From Rostratula benghalensis (taxonomy: Eukaryota > Chordata > Aves > Charadriiformes > Rostratulidae), in NCBI GenBank assembly GCA_013399305.1, contig VXAI01000118.1, positions 144,970 to 208,969 of the forward strand: DNA of 64,000 nt. The letters run 5' to 3'. Below the pieces are notes generated by a model. That model saw nothing but the letters and a program-made list of their open reading frames with translations. It did no database searches and had not been told where the DNA came from. Position 1 is the stretch's first letter. Every line of letters starts with the position of its first letter. The position numbers and the translations under genes are program-made. This document shows positions 25,201 to 36,591 of the stretch, piece after piece.

Positions 25201-28200
25201 AGGAGATTAAAAAACCAGGTATGCATTGGGGAAGTTGGACACTTCTTGTCTTAGTGAAGAACTCCCAATGTTTATTCGTGGCCAGTTCAAGTAGATTTCA
25301 CTTTGTCTGCTTTCTCACCGTTCGGTTAATTGGGGTGGCTGGCTACATTAATATGAAAGGCATTGTAGGAAACTCTTCCTAGTTTTAAGAGATGGTTTAG
25401 TGTTGAGCAATAGGTAATGTATGCATGTTTTACAGAAAGCCTGTTCCTGAGCTTCACTAAAAATACAATCAGAATTGTTCAGAGGCATTGGTTTGGTTTG
25501 CCTCTTACTGTGATTGAAGTGCAGTATATTTTGTTTCCTGGTAGTTTTTCCCTTGTGCCTTACATTGTTTGCTTTCATTGTGTTTACCCTACTTCTGCTC
25601 TTTCGATTCCAGTGGCATCCTCTGCTGACCATGCTGAAGGAGCACATCGAAGAGTTCAGTGGTTATACCTTCAACTCCCTTCTCTGCAACCTCTACCGAA
25701 ACGAGAAGGATAGCGTAGACTGGCACAGCGACGATGAGCCGTCGCTGGGAAAAAATCCTGTCATTGCCTCGCTCAGCTTTGGTGCTACCCGGACCTTTGA
25801 GATGAGGAAGAAACCCTCCCCTGTGAGTGTTCATATCACATTGAGAGAGTCCTATAGTTGCTAATGTATTTAGTTTTTTCCCCCTGTCTAGAGAACTTAA
25901 TTACTAAAAGCCTTTAATACCTCTTAATGAAAGCACAACTCCTAAAGTTCTGTGGAATAAGTGTGTAGGGATCAAGAAACCTGTTGCATGGAACATGGCA
26001 TCTTGAGGATGGGAATAGGACCACTCCAATACCATGCAGCAGTGCAGTACTGCAGTGAAGTTGCAACCTGAACACTCTTCTGGCCAAATAAAGGCCTTTC
26101 CTATTACTTACGATGGTATCAGCAATGGTGGAAGGGGACTTTCACTGTGTAAATGAACCAAAGAGTTGATACCATTTTCTTAAAATCAGGCAAGTATTTT
26201 GTAATGCATAGTGTGTGAAGACAGGTGAAGAATTGGGATTGTTCAGCCTCTAGAAGAGAAGGCTCCAGGAAGATCTTGGAGCCTCTTCCAGTCCCTAAAG
26301 GGGCTGCAGGAGAGATAAGGAGGGACTCTTGATCAGGGAATGGAGTGATAGGACAAAGGATAATGGTTTTAAACTGAAAGAGGAGAGATTTGGATGAGAT
26401 ATTAGGAAGAAGTTCTTTACCCTGAGGGTGGTGAGGCATTGGCTCAGGTTGCCCAGACAAACTGTGGCTGCCCCATCCCTGGAGGTGTTCAAGTCCAGGC
26501 TGGATGGGGCTTTGAGCAAACTGGTCTGGTGGGAGATGGACAGGGACATCCATGGCAGAGGGATTGGAACTCGATGACCTTTAAGGTCCCTTCCAATCTG
26601 AACTGTTCCATGATTCTGTGATGAAGAGTAGCTCTGTGACTGCTCTTGTAAGTAAAAATCCTCTTAATAATGTTTGTCTTTCAACTTGTGTGTGTTCAGA
26701 TTGAAGGATGGCGAGCAGAGGAAAGGGCCTCAATTCTTTTCCGCAAAATACCAAACTGTTGTATCATACTTCACAGACTAAACAGATCATTACTTCAGTA
26801 AGGAGGCACGTGTGGAACATCCTTTCAGTAATTAGTTGGTGATTTAGTAGCAAATGCTCGTTCTAGATAAAAAGCTGTGCTTGGGAATGCTGTATTTACA
26901 AGCCCATTTAAAACTTAAATTTTGCAATTTGTATTTATTGAAGTAAAGGAATCACACTTTCCTGTGTTGAGAATACAGGCCTTATTTTGGTGTATCCTTC
27001 ACCTTCAGATATCTTTTATGCATGTATAGTCTTTGATATCTTTGGGAAGAAGTTTGTTGTCTTCTTATGCTGCTATTTATTTTGAATAAGGAATGCAGAA
27101 AGCAAAGATGATGAGAAAACTGTACATACTGTCAGTGTGCACTCTGCCCATCAAAAGTCATCTTGGGTCACCTAGTCATGAACAGCAAAGGTCAGAATTT
27201 GGACCAGAAAACAAATAAATTGCTTGTATTTTTCACCAGTTCTCTAATTTGTAAATTTATTGTTCTCTGAAGTGAATTTAATCCTGTTCCATGATCATGA
27301 GATCACAATGCCAGTGCATTAATCAGTGAGCATAGCATGAGTAAGTGTCTTTGATATTGTGATGATAACACAGTGTCAGCTGGAAAGTTCATTCCTCTGT
27401 GAAACTGTAAATGGTGCTTGGATTCATTTCTCAAAGTGCATGTGTTCCCCTTTGATGGATGAGAATCAAACACACTTAGATTTCAGTATAAACTTGGCAG
27501 TTTTCCTCTTAAAAATCAAACCCAGTTCTTGAGCAAGATGTCATTTTGTTCTGTTTTCTGAAACAATACCCACTATGAGCAAAGGGGGAAATTCAGGCTA
27601 TGCCATTTGTAATTGGCTGCCTTCTTTGATCCTGTACTCTGTACTGCACGATTTCTTCCCTTTTCTTCCTGAGATGGATGATTTTCTATAGACACATCCC
27701 TCAAGCTCTCCGTAGGTTTTTTCTCTAGCTGAGTCATGTTACCTACGAAGTGTGCAAGAGTGACATACCTGCTTTGAAGTTACAATCCACATGTGCAGTG
27801 TGCTCTTTGAATAAGTTGCTATTAACTGTATCCTGTGCCTAAGGGAACTTGTACTTAATAATTATATAGCACACATTATGTATTCTTTGCACATTCCCAA
27901 AGCCTGCAATTTTCTGAGAGCATCCTATGACATTAGATGCTTTGCCAAGTGGGAGTTACAAGAGGCTCTGATGGAAATTACAACCTTTCAGGCTTACCAC
28001 CAAAGAAATAATTTTCATACTGTATTGTAATGTAGCTTTCTCTCTTTCATTAAGAGAAAGTTAAAGTTGATTGTAGATATTTGAAGTTTGATCATTACTT
28101 TGTTCAAAAGTAAGTAGTGTAGGAAGAAGGGATTCAGACTAACGTGCATCACAGGCAATCGGGCTCTCCTTGGTTTATAATCTGCCACATCAGTACATCA

Positions 28201-31200
28201 GGTTTTCCAGAGTTAGTTTTCACTGACCTGGGAAAGAGAAAGTAAATAATTTTCCTCCCAAAATTAAATCTCTTTGAGGGCCAGCTTCCTAGCATTTCAG
28301 ATTCTAGAGTTTCAAAATCCTTCATTTCCTTTTGTTCTTGTAAGTGCTTTTAAGTATTTTGAGATGAAAGATGGAAAGATGTCATGAAAATACAAAATGA
28401 GAAATACTCTGGTAGAAGCTCACTGAGGATAAATGGTACTGGGAAAAAAACCTCAACCCTAAAGCATTTGCCTGTGTGTGATCATGTACTGGGTACAAAA
28501 CAGTATGTAGCACAAGTCAGGGAACATCTTGTAGTGCTGTTGAAGAAGACTAGATCAGAGCCTTCAGTTCATGTTAGTATCTGTACAAATATTCTCCATA
28601 TTATATTTTGAAATGTGGATTAACTTGTTACAGAATAAAATCCTATTTCTCTAACTGCAAAGACCAGTAATGTTGGTTGGTTGGTTTGTTGTTTTTTTCT
28701 TGTTCACGTTTGTGTGCATTTTGACATTTGTCTAGTAGGAATTTGGTGGTGCTTATATAGGCCAGTCTGGAACTGTCACAGAAAGAAATCTTTTTATCCT
28801 TTCTCTGCATTTTTCCTTGACAGAAAGTGGGAAAAAAATATTTAGATGCAAGTCACATTTTTTTTTCTTGAAAAATGTTCTAGAGTGATGGGAAGGAAAG
28901 ATTCAGTCCTCTGCTTTTCTTTTTTAGTGACTATGGCACTGGAAAGGAGGTGTTCATCATAGTAGTAGGTGGTGAAGGAGTGTAGAGACACGCATAGCCT
29001 ATTTGAATCTGCATCAACAAGCATCCCATGGGAATAAGTGGAAATAATTCTTATTCAGATTTCAGCCCAGTACATGTGAAAAAAAAAGAAGTTACAAATG
29101 TGTTTAAGGAGTACATTTTACACTGGAATTAAAGAGACTTATAATGGAAAATAACATGATGCCAGAAACTATTTTACTTGACCTGCTGCAGTTTGGGTTT
29201 TTTTAAGCATTCTTTCTTCTCAATACTGCTTTTTGTGTTGATTTGTACCAGTTGTGTGGTTGCATCTGATATTGTGCCTTTGCTTTCCACTACCCCACTA
29301 CCTCAACAAACTTACCTGAGACTTATATAGATTTATACTAGAATTTTTCTTGTACTTACCTTTTTGATGTTGATACCATTTTAAGAAAAAAATCCTTGAT
29401 GGAGTCCAGGTACACTTACAGATTTTATATTCATGGCTTCCCATAAGTCATGCTGAGCTTTCCTCACTTATTTACTCTAGTTACTTGAATTAAGAATTAA
29501 AAAAAATAAAAGGTTTTAGTCAGTGTACTTAGACAGTGTAAAGCTCAGATTGTATTGAATGTGCAGCTCAAGGTGATGAATAAGAAGCAGAAGAGTTGCT
29601 TTGCTGGAGCTGTTCTTGGAAGCAGGTGTTTTTGTAATACATATATAGAGTGACCATATAAAAGTTACCTGGTGAATTTCATTCTGTGTTAGTTATCAGT
29701 ATTCTAAAGAAGTTCTTCCTCCTTAGATGTCAAGAATAAATTTCCTCCATAAACTCCTTTACCTTTGAGACTCAACGGAGTTTTCTTTATGTCTAACATC
29801 AGCTCTAGACATAAAAAGTTCTGAAATTAGATTTTTTTTGTTGGACAGTGCTAGTAATGACATGTAAGACAGTAAAAAAATTTGTCTAACTTCACCAGCT
29901 CTGCAAAAACCAATTGATATAAAAATCTCTTTTCCTAAGTAAAGCTAAGCTCAGAGATGTCTTGTTTAAAACACAAAGTAACTACTGCTGTTGCATACTG
30001 ATTTTTGTAAGCCAAAATGATGTTTTCTCCTAAATAATATATCTTAGAAGAGTTCCTTTTTAATCAAGATGAGCAAGAGATAAAAATAAGTCCACTGTTA
30101 ATCCATCCACAAAGTGAAATGATGTAATCCTGTGAAACAGAAGACAGCCATGCAGTGGTATTTCTCTGCTTTTCATCAGCAGTCAAGTTTATAATACCTT
30201 TTTTTGATTTTTTTTTTCCTTGTTTCCTCTGAAGTTTAAGAACAGGTTTCTGGCATTACACCTCACTTTCAATGATAAATAGCTAATAATTCCAGAATCT
30301 TAAAAATCTGTTTTGCATTGTCCTTCCAAAGAATACCTGTCACAGGTGATTGTGAATGCCTTCAGCACTCCCTGATTCCAGAACCTCATTCTGTCATGCA
30401 GCAACTTCCAGTCCCAGACATGAATAGAAAGTGCCAATGGTGTGAATTTATAGTTAATTGCCTCAAGTGATGCTTCCTATTATTGGGAATTGATTTTAGC
30501 CCAAGCTCACTCTTTTGCTCTTTAGAGGATTTGCGCTCTTTCTGTGGGTTTTTTTTGTTTTTTTTTTTGTACACCCACAGTCCCAGTTGTTTCTTTGAAA
30601 ATCAAACTTTGTTTTAAGTCCAGGCCATAATTTTCCCAGTAGTTGATACTTCACCTTGTAACTTTGAGCTTTTTAGCAAGCAATAAACTTAAAAAAAGAC
30701 AAATCTGCATCAAGTTGGGCCACCACACAATTAAGCTTCAAGGAAGTTAGTTGGACATGATGTGTTGGATGAGAGCTCTTAGGCCTTTTTCATGGCTCTC
30801 AACAGAGTATGCCTGCCCTTTTATGACCTGTTAATGTTTTCTTTTAACTGTCAGGTCTGTGCAGAGCCCTGTTAGTTCTCTTGAAGAACTCAACATACAG
30901 GTGAAGCCTGGAGATTTTGTAATGTCTGTTTCAGTTTCAGAAATGTGAGACTTTTGTCAGTGTGAGGTACCTTCAATTCAAACTGAGTGAAATCTTACTG
31001 TGATAATTCCTTTTTCCTGGTCTCAGTTTTGGCCCTGTATTGTTTCCCACTTCTTTGCAATCTGCTTCTGTTATAAGTGACATAAGTTAGGACTTCTCAT
31101 CTGTTTTTTATTTTCCCTCCAAATTAGTTTCATTTAACAGGACAAACGTGAAAAAACTTCCCTGAATTCTACATTTCAGAGAGTTGCTTTTCACTTTTCC

Positions 31201-32932
31201 TAGACAGCTTGCAAAGTTGTAATGGAGATCTATAAAAGACAAAATCTATAATGCCATTTTGTCTTTGGTGGGCACCCTGGTTTTCCCATTTACGTTTCAA
31301 CATTAATGAAATAATCAAAGTGCCAACATCAAGTAGGCAAGATGTTAAATGCAAGTTGTTCAGGGTTTGTAGCATTTTTTTTCTACAGCTCTTGAAGGCT
31401 AAAATCAGAAAATATTGAAGGAGTAGATAGATCAATTTGACTTAGCAGTCTCTTAGTCTGATTTAAACTTGGAAGGGAGAGTGCAAAGCAGTAGATAGTT
31501 GCTATTCCCACTAATGTGGTGTGTGTTACTATGGTGTTACAGTGATAACTGGGGTGTTACTATGTCTGGTTGTTGTATTTCGTGCTTTAAAAAAAGTTGT
31601 ATGTAATCTGAAGTCTTAACAAAATTTGCAAATTATTTGTCTTCTCTCTGTTTTATTAAGTGATAATAAAGTTCAAGACGACTTGTTTTATAAGGTACCA
31701 TAGGAAAAGGAGATTTTTTTGGATAGGAAAAGTGCTTTGTCTAACATATAATCAGGTACCAACATGTACTGTCTAAAACATGACAAATTCAGAGTAGAAG
31801 GAAGATATGTATTTTTGACAAAGTAGTTGACCCTTGGAAGCAAGGTGGCTGTTGCAGAATGTCTCCACACCCAGCTGTTTTGAATTTCAAGAGCAGATGT
31901 TTCCAAAAGGCTTACAGCCTCGCTCCAAATTTTTGCACTAGATGTAGGAACTTGGTGTTGAACTGTCCCTGTGTCGTACAGGCAGTGACACAATGGCTTC
32001 ATTCATCCTGAAAATGCTCCACTCCTGAACTCATTATGAAATGTGGTAACAGAGGGGTTTGGTCGGACTCTTGATATTGTAAGAGCTTCCTTTCCTCCTC
32101 TCACCTCACAGCTTTTTAAGTTCTGCTATAGAGGACTGGTTCTCTACCAAATGCACATGCCCACTTCTTCAGTGCCTTCCTTTCTTTTTAGGAAGAGAAT
32201 GGAGACTACACTTACGTGGAAAGGCTAAGAATCCCACTTGACCATGGGACTCTGCTGATGATGGAAGGAGCTACCCAGGAGGATTGGCAGGTGAGAACTC
32301 CTTGGCGCCATTTGTGTGCTTTATTTGCAAAGCCATTTTCTAAATATGCATGAGGCACTCCCATAAAGGTACGGGCTTTCTGCTTCCAGCAACACAATCA
32401 TTTCCCAGAGCATTAATATTGCTTTTGGCCTCAGAATTTCAAAGCACGCACAGAAACAATGGGTTTTCTTTCAAGTGCTAAGGGATGCAATAGGAATCAT
32501 CTCAGATGTTCCAGCATTAAAGTTCAGCAATGAAGGTTACAGCCTGCAGCTGACAGAGCAAAATCAATTTAGGAATTTGGAATATTAAAAAGTTGCAACT
32601 TAAATTAACAAATCTGCAGCAGTCTACAAAGACCTTTTGTTCTCAGTGCCCCCGAGCAGTCAGAATGTGCTTTTTTTTGCCTTACTTAAATGTTTAGAAA
32701 TGTTGATAAAAAGCCATTGCAGGAAATGAAGGATTTTTTACATGGTTTGATCACCTGTATTTTAAACACACAAACTCATGCTTTTGGTCTTTTTTTTCTT
32801 TTATTTCTTTTTTTTTTTTTTTCCTAATGCCGCTTACAGCATCGAGTGCCAAAGGACTATCATTCTAGAGATGCACGGATAAACTTGACGTTTAGGATCA
32901 TTTATCCAGAACCTGATGGAGTTTGGAAGTGA
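12851..32932 (+). CDS. ALKBH3: ALKBH3, Fe(II)/2-oxoglutarate-dependent nucleic-acid demethylase
   Basis: Nine coding exons: 12851-12938, 14543-14655, 15863-15897, 17820-17867, 19469-19572, 20761-20849, 25613-25822, 32192-32290, 32840-32932. They total 879 nt and give 292 residues; human ALKBH3 has 286. Every junction is GT-AG and every phase matches. Family knowledge: ALKBH3 removes 1-methyladenine and 3-methylcytosine from single-stranded DNA and RNA by oxidative demethylation. Seen here: the N-terminal RARVQGGW matches human RARVQGAW; PRLTSWYGELPYTYSRITM (about 136-154) is the nucleotide-recognition region; iron ligands are His197 and Asp199 in WHSDDE and His263 in QHRVPK; the 2-oxoglutarate arginines are Arg275 and Arg281 in RINLTFR. 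These are the human positions plus six. The start at 12851 is chosen by homology; an in-frame ATG at 12701 also exists. Confidence 0.97.
12939..14542 (+). other. ALKBH3: ALKBH3 intron 1
   Basis: The first about 300 nt are still CpG island; the rest is AT-rich with poly-T runs near 13450 and 14035. The long open frame running from exon 1 to 13501 is intron read-through, not a separate gene. Confidence 0.8.
14543..14655 (+). CDS. ALKBH3: ALKBH3 coding exon 2
   Basis: 113 nt after TTTCTTTAG and before GTAAAA; starts at codon position 2 and ends on a codon boundary. Encodes residues 30-67, a poorly conserved linker ending QKPFVFEKPSE, close to human REFVFKEPQQ. Confidence 0.9.
14993..15037. other. 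Assembly gap of 45 N in ALKBH3 intron 2
   Basis: Run of N between TTATATGTTATA and TTTGTTTTATAG. It lies in the intron 14656-15862 and does not interrupt coding sequence. Confidence 0.98.
15863..15897 (+). CDS. ALKBH3: ALKBH3 coding exon 3 (35 nt)
   Basis: Very short exon between TTACCTTTCAG and the GTGAGTAT donor. Encodes VERKVPEAGVI plus two bases of the next codon (Asp79 when joined to exon 4). Human has the parallel VVRRAPEPRVID. The donor at 15898 is the only GT that keeps the frame. Confidence 0.88.
15898..17819 (+). other. ALKBH3: ALKBH3 intron 3
   Basis: Unique-looking intron. A 12-bp perfect palindrome, TTGTTGCAACAA, sits at 16969-16980. No transposon or additional exon recognised. 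Confidence 0.75.
17820..17867 (+). CDS. ALKBH3: ALKBH3 coding exon 4
   Basis: 48 nt after CATCCTCAG and before GTGAGTG. Encodes KPGVYELSKAPTGIS plus two bases of Arg95, matching human REGVYEISLSPTGVSR. This leads into the catalytic fold. Confidence 0.92.
17868..19468 (+). other. ALKBH3: ALKBH3 intron 4
   Basis: AT-rich intron with a 12-nt poly-C tract near 18515-18526 and a TA/CA dinucleotide repeat at 18767-18801. Confidence 0.75.
18767..18801. repeat. (TA)n/(CATA)n microsatellite in ALKBH3 intron 4
   Basis: Short repeat of alternating TA with interspersed C, self-complementary overall and flanked by unique sequence. A likely length polymorphism. Confidence 0.85.
19469..19572 (+). CDS. ALKBH3: ALKBH3 coding exon 5
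   Basis: 104 nt between TTTTTTCCTTAG and GTAAGAGG. Encodes residues 95-129, with INLIPGFIDSEQADWMFEQL matching human VCLYPGFVDVKEADWILEQL. It begins the double-stranded beta-helix lid region. Confidence 0.95.
20761..20849 (+). CDS. ALKBH3: ALKBH3 coding exon 6 (nucleotide-recognition lid)
   Basis: 89 nt after a T-rich acceptor; the GTATGT donor starts at 20850. Encodes residues 130-159 including EEPRLTSWYGELPYTYSR, nearly identical to human QQPRLTAWYGELPYTYSR, the substrate-contacting hairpin of ALKBH3. Confidence 0.96.
22787..23170 (-). mobile_element. CR1 LINE 3' fragment
   Basis: Antisense CR1, starting with the inverted tail CATAGAATCATAGAACTG and running through the conserved 3' part (CTTCCCTGGGCAGCCTGTTCC, AAATTTTTCCTAATATCC) to GCTGAATGCCCCCAAC. 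It stops exactly where a second antisense CR1 begins. Confidence 0.9.
23171..23765 (-). mobile_element. Second CR1 LINE 3' fragment, different subfamily
   Basis: Antisense CR1 beginning GGTTCAGGTTGGAAGGGACC, with the 'TAGACCAGGTTGCTCAAAG' subfamily signature. It extends to about 23765 (GCAGCCCAGACTCTCAATG). It restarts the element's 3' end directly after the first copy, so it is a separate insertion. Confidence 0.85.
23766..24365 (-). mobile_element. CR1 LINE internal fragment (RT end)
   Basis: Antisense CR1 sequence that goes back to an earlier point in the element (GGGGTCCAAAAACTGGAGAC) and continues into the reverse-transcriptase part (CTCTCTGGGCCTGGCCCTTC near 24290). It may be the remainder of the copy at 22787, split by the middle copy, or an independent insertion. 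Confidence 0.8.
25613..25822 (+). CDS. ALKBH3: ALKBH3 coding exon 7 (iron-binding HxD)
   Basis: 210 nt, 70 codons, phase 0 at both ends, between CGATTCCAG and GTGAGTG. Encodes residues 160-229 with NSLLCNLYRNEKDSVDWHSD containing iron ligands His197 and Asp199, then SLSFGATRTFEMRKK. This is the most conserved part of the enzyme. Confidence 0.97.
26224..26624 (+). mobile_element. CR1 LINE 3' fragment in ALKBH3 intron 7
   Basis: Sense CR1 from GAATTGGGATTGTTCAGCC to the tail TCCATGATTCTGTGATG. It includes TTTTAAACTGAAAGAGGAG and the '(A)TTAGGAAGAAGTTCTTTACC' block. Same general subfamily as the copies near 34.4-34.9 kb and 52.8-53.3 kb. Confidence 0.92.
26700..26797 (+). other. ALKBH3: Candidate cryptic or cassette exon in ALKBH3 intron 7
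   Basis: A pyrimidine-rich acceptor (TTGTGTGTGTTCAG) ends at 26699 and a CA|GTAAGG donor starts at 26798. The 98 nt between have no stop in the phase delivered by exon 7. Inclusion would shift the frame and reach TAA at 32226-32228 in exon 8. No transcript evidence is available and homology to other ALKBH3 genes is unknown. Confidence 0.3.
32192..32290 (+). CDS. ALKBH3: ALKBH3 coding exon 8
   Basis: 99 nt, 33 codons, phase 0 at both ends, after TTTCTTTTTAG and before GTGAGAAC. Encodes residues 230-262, with GDYTYVER and IPLDHGTLLMMEGATQEDWQ, matching human GDYTYVERVKIPLDHGTLLIMEGATQADWQ. Confidence 0.96.
32291..32839 (+). other. ALKBH3: ALKBH3 intron 8
   Basis: About 550 nt, AT-rich, ending in a long T-rich polypyrimidine tract (near 32788-32823) and the CTTACAG acceptor. 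Nothing else recognised. Confidence 0.85.
32840..32932 (+). CDS. ALKBH3: ALKBH3 terminal coding exon (third iron ligand, 2OG arginines)
   Basis: 31 codons including TGA at 32930-32932. Begins with the codon for His263, the third iron ligand, and carries Arg275 and Arg281 in RINLTFR, which bind 2-oxoglutarate. Any isoform lacking this exon should be catalytically dead. Confidence 0.96.
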   Translation, partial: HRVPKDYHSRDARINLTFRIIYPEPDGVWK

Positions 32933-34380
32933 AAAGGAGACTTGGGCATCGTTGGGTATAAAAGTACAGCCAATCCAGAGCCTCTGGTTGCTACGGATTT
33001 GAAGGAAGCCTTGCAGGAACGGAGTTCTGTGAAATACCTGATGAGGAAAAGAATCAGTATTATAAATATCTTTGACAATCAGAAGCTGCCTGTGTTATGT
33101 GGACCGTGCTGGTTTGTTTTCAGAAATGACATGCTATTAGATGATACTAAATCACCGGCTTTAAGTTTGTGAAAAAAACAATGATTGTTCTTAAAAGAAC
33201 ACAAAGCACATGAAAGATCTGAGAGGTACCAACTGGAGCAGAAAGATTCAGTGAGCAGTTATCTTTGCACCTTCTCTTTTCTCCCCTTTTCACCCCAAGT
33301 AGTGATCTGTGTCCTAAGTAATGACGTGACAGGATTATTTAATGTAAAGCCAGCTCTGTGTGTGCTGTGTGTACAGAGATGAGAAAGCTGCACTTCACGA
33401 TGATCTCCAAGTGTTGTTTATTTCATCAAGGGGTAAGTGCATTGCTTTTTATTTGTAGGTTGCAAAGTCTTTTCCAATGAAGCAATCAGTTTCTTTGTTT
33501 CTTTTTTTGGTTTTACTTTTAGCACAATTCAGTTATGGCTCCCAGTGGTTTCAGGTGGGACAGGGAATGTCAGGATCTCTAAAAATTAGGCCTGTGCTGT
33601 GAAATTTGATACCCAGAAGAACTGGTTCAAAGGTTTTCATGAGAGCAATCAAGTTATTAATACTCAATTGTGCCTGTGTTTTAATGTTTTTGTTGACCTA
33701 AAGGACAGACTTGATTAATTTCAGTCCCTGTGCTCTGAAATTGGGCGGAATAATTTTTTTTGTGTATCAAACAAGTCTAGAATCAGCTTCTCTACCTAAA
33801 GCACCAAACAGCTTTGAAACAGTGTATTTAATATTAGTTCCTTGCATCTGAATGTAAGCTCCGGGCTCTGTGTTGTATATCTTGAGAATTAGTGTTGAAG
33901 GAGGCAGACATTTACTTTCCTGTTTACTCTTTTGAGTAGCTGGAATTTTGTGCACAACTGTGTGTGTGTGCCCAGGTTTGTCACACCCTGACAGAGCTTG
34001 CTTTTCCTTAACTGAGGGGCAGTGCCAGTTGCTCCAGGTATTCTGACAAGGCAACACTTCAGCCTTTATTAGTTCATACAAGCTACATTTATTTACACGA
34101 TGTTAAGACAGAGAAGGATGTGGGGACTGGATGGAACCTTTAAATCCCCACCCTCACCCTATGGAAATGGAAACTCATTTGAATTCAATGAATCTGTGGC
34201 ACATAACTGATGGTAGAGCCCTGGAGGCTTATAATGTTGCAGAAGAACACTTCTTAGTTACTTTCTCAGTTTCAATTTATAATAGAAAATTGTGCTTTAG
34301 TTTCTTTATCTCTGTTGATCTGGGAGAAGACCACGTTTTCCTCCCCAACAATAAAAAGATTTCTAAGAGAAGTACTGTAT
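32933..34380 (+). other. ALKBH3: Probable ALKBH3 3' UTR
   Basis: No coding content recognised. TATAAA-type weak signals occur near 32956 and 33060; the first canonical AATAAA is at 34350. The 3' end is uncertain and could be much earlier. Confidence 0.45.
34350..34355 (+). promoter_or_regulatory. ALKBH3: Candidate poly(A) signal of ALKBH3
   Basis: First canonical AATAAA after the stop codon. A T/GT-rich stretch (TTTCTGTTGCTGGTGTCTG) follows at about 34408, just before a CR1 insertion; this is rather far downstream, so usage is uncertain. Confidence 0.4.
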
Positions 34381-34414
34381 CACGTGCAGCTCTCTTGGGG
34401 TGATACCTTTCTGT

Positions 34415-34946
34415 TGCTGGTGTCTGCTCTGTTCTATTCTGGAGTACTGTGTCCATCTCTGGAGTCCTCTGCACAGAAAAGACATGACCTGTTGGAATAG
34501 GTCCAGAGGAGGCAACAAAAGTGCTCCAAGGGCTGGAGCCCTTCTGATGTGAGGACAGGCTGAAAGAGTTGGGGTTGTCCAGCCTGGAGAAGAGGGAGAC
34601 CTTAGAGTCCCTTCCAGTCGTTAAAGGGGCTGCAAGAGAGATGGAGAAGAACTCTTGATGAGGGAGTGGAATGATAGGATGAGTGATAATGGTTTTAAAC
34701 TGAAAGAGGGAAGATTAAGATTAGATATTAGGAAGACATTCTTTGCTGTGAGGGTGGTGAGACACTGGCCCAGGTTGCCCAGAGAAGTTGTGGCTGCCCC
34801 ATCCCTGAAGGTCTTGAAGGCCAAGTTGGACAGGGCTTTGAGCTATCTGGTCTAGTGGGAGATGTCCCTGCCTATGGCAGGGGGTTGGAACTCAATGATC
34901 TGTAAGGTCTCTTCTGACCCAAATCATTCTATGATCCTATGATTCT
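34415..34946 (+). mobile_element. CR1 LINE 3' fragment
   Basis: Sense CR1 from about TTCTATTCTGGAGTACTGTG to the tail ATTCTATGATCCTATGATTC. It shares long near-identical stretches with the copy at 52815-53345, for example AGATTAAGATTAGATATTAG followed by GAAGACATTCTTTGCTGT. Confidence 0.94.
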
Positions 34947-36591
34947 CTCTCATGTGTGGACTGTGCTGTTGCTTATACCCAAATCTGGTTGCCAGTGAGG
35001 AGAAGGCTTGTGGTGTTGTTCCTCCCCCTGTCCTGAGTGCCCTGGCTGCAAGGTGAACAGTTGGCAGAGAGCTCAGGTTTCTTGGTCAGCTGGGAACTTG
35101 TGGGTCCTTCCTTCCTCCCCCCACCTCCTCCCAAAAAAGTCACCTAGCCAGGTGGCAGTGCATTGCAGCCTCTTGCCTGCTGGGATGGCAGGAAATGGCT
35201 TAGAGCAGAAGAGATTCCAGCCCACATCTCGTCGGTGCAGCTTTCTGCAGGGACATTTTTCTTGTGGGTAGAAATTTGTTCCAGAATGCTTCAAGCACTC
35301 TTACAGTTCTCAAAATGAATGTGTGCAAGAGTGAGATTTGAGAAGTATTGAGCCTGGTGCTGTTCTCACGGCATCTAGCAATTTTTCACTTGAGACCAGG
35401 GCAACTTGAAAATTTCTAGTGTTTCTATTTGGCTGTTTCTGCTGCTGGAGTCAAGTGCAGAGGGTAACATATTTATAATGGTAAAAACATAGTTTGGTTC
35501 CATTCTTTAGCTTGAAGATAGCTTGAGGAACCTTTGCCCTAGTTACATGGATATGAAAACAGTATTTCTAAAAATGCTACCCAAAAGATTTATTTTCCAT
35601 TTATTAGGCTTTCTTCCTTCACAGGACTGTTTTGACAGTACAGTATTTCCAGCCAAAAGCTTTTTGAAAATAGGGTTAAAGTCAGAATATGTTACATTAT
35701 TTAATGTAAAATATATGGTTTATGTGAAAACAAAGATCTATATGTACACAGAGGATTTGGGCCCAGGGGCGTGCCTGGGACTTTTCGTTTTGCTGTGATC
35801 ACCAGAGTTGCTAATCTAAGCATGGAGAAGTCTGTCTGTATGAGGTAGTGGAGCAGGTGCCGAGAGCTGCTTTGCTGGCAGAGCACTTCTCAGTTGTGTT
35901 ATCCATGTTCCCTGTGTTCTTCCTGTGTGGCCCAAACTGCCTCTCGCAGCCTTTTGCTTTCCCCTCTTGTTTCTACTGTCACCTCATGTATGCTCCCTTC
36001 TGCAGGTGTGACAGTGTTATGTAGAAGATATGAACAGTGGGTTTACTTTTTTTCTTGTTTCTTCATTCTGAAATGTTATTTTCCAGCAGAGTATGTGTAT
36101 CTCTTCCAAGAGAAGCTGAAAACTTGCATTCCTCAAAAGTGTTCATTGTCTGTGGCTTTCTAGTGGATTGACTCTACTGGTTACCCTAGTTAAGATTCCC
36201 TTTTCCAAAACAGCCATCACAATGGCCCTCAGGGTTGGTGTTGAGCAGATGAGTGGAAGCTGTCTTAGGTAAGAATGAATGGTGCCTGTCACCCCCAAGG
36301 AACATATGGGATGGAGCTCTTCTGAAAAAAGGTGACTGCTTCCATCAACAATACATAACTATTCATTTATTTAACACCTGTAAAAACAACAGCATTATTA
36401 ACTAATCATATCAGTGTCAGGAATCACTCTGCCTCCATGCTACTTGCAATAATCATTTAGTCAGAATAAACGACTACTCAAGCACAAACTCTGGGTGAGG
36501 TTAGAGTATATCTGATTGAATGCTACACTGTTGGGCCACACCAGCTTGATCTGAGGACATGCTATTTAAAATCAATAGCAAAGTTCTGTCA

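Larger units (their letters stand above)
20850..25612 (+). other. ALKBH3: ALKBH3 intron 6 with an antisense CR1 cluster
   Basis: 4.8 kb intron. CR1 sequences fill about 22787-24365 (listed separately). The rest is unique-looking AT-rich DNA with a T-rich tract near 24720-24750. Confidence 0.8.
25823..32191 (+). other. ALKBH3: ALKBH3 intron 7
   Basis: 6.4 kb intron, the largest of the gene. It contains a sense CR1 at 26224-26624 and a candidate cryptic exon at 26700-26797. The remainder is AT-rich unique-looking sequence with several A/T homopolymers. Confidence 0.8.
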
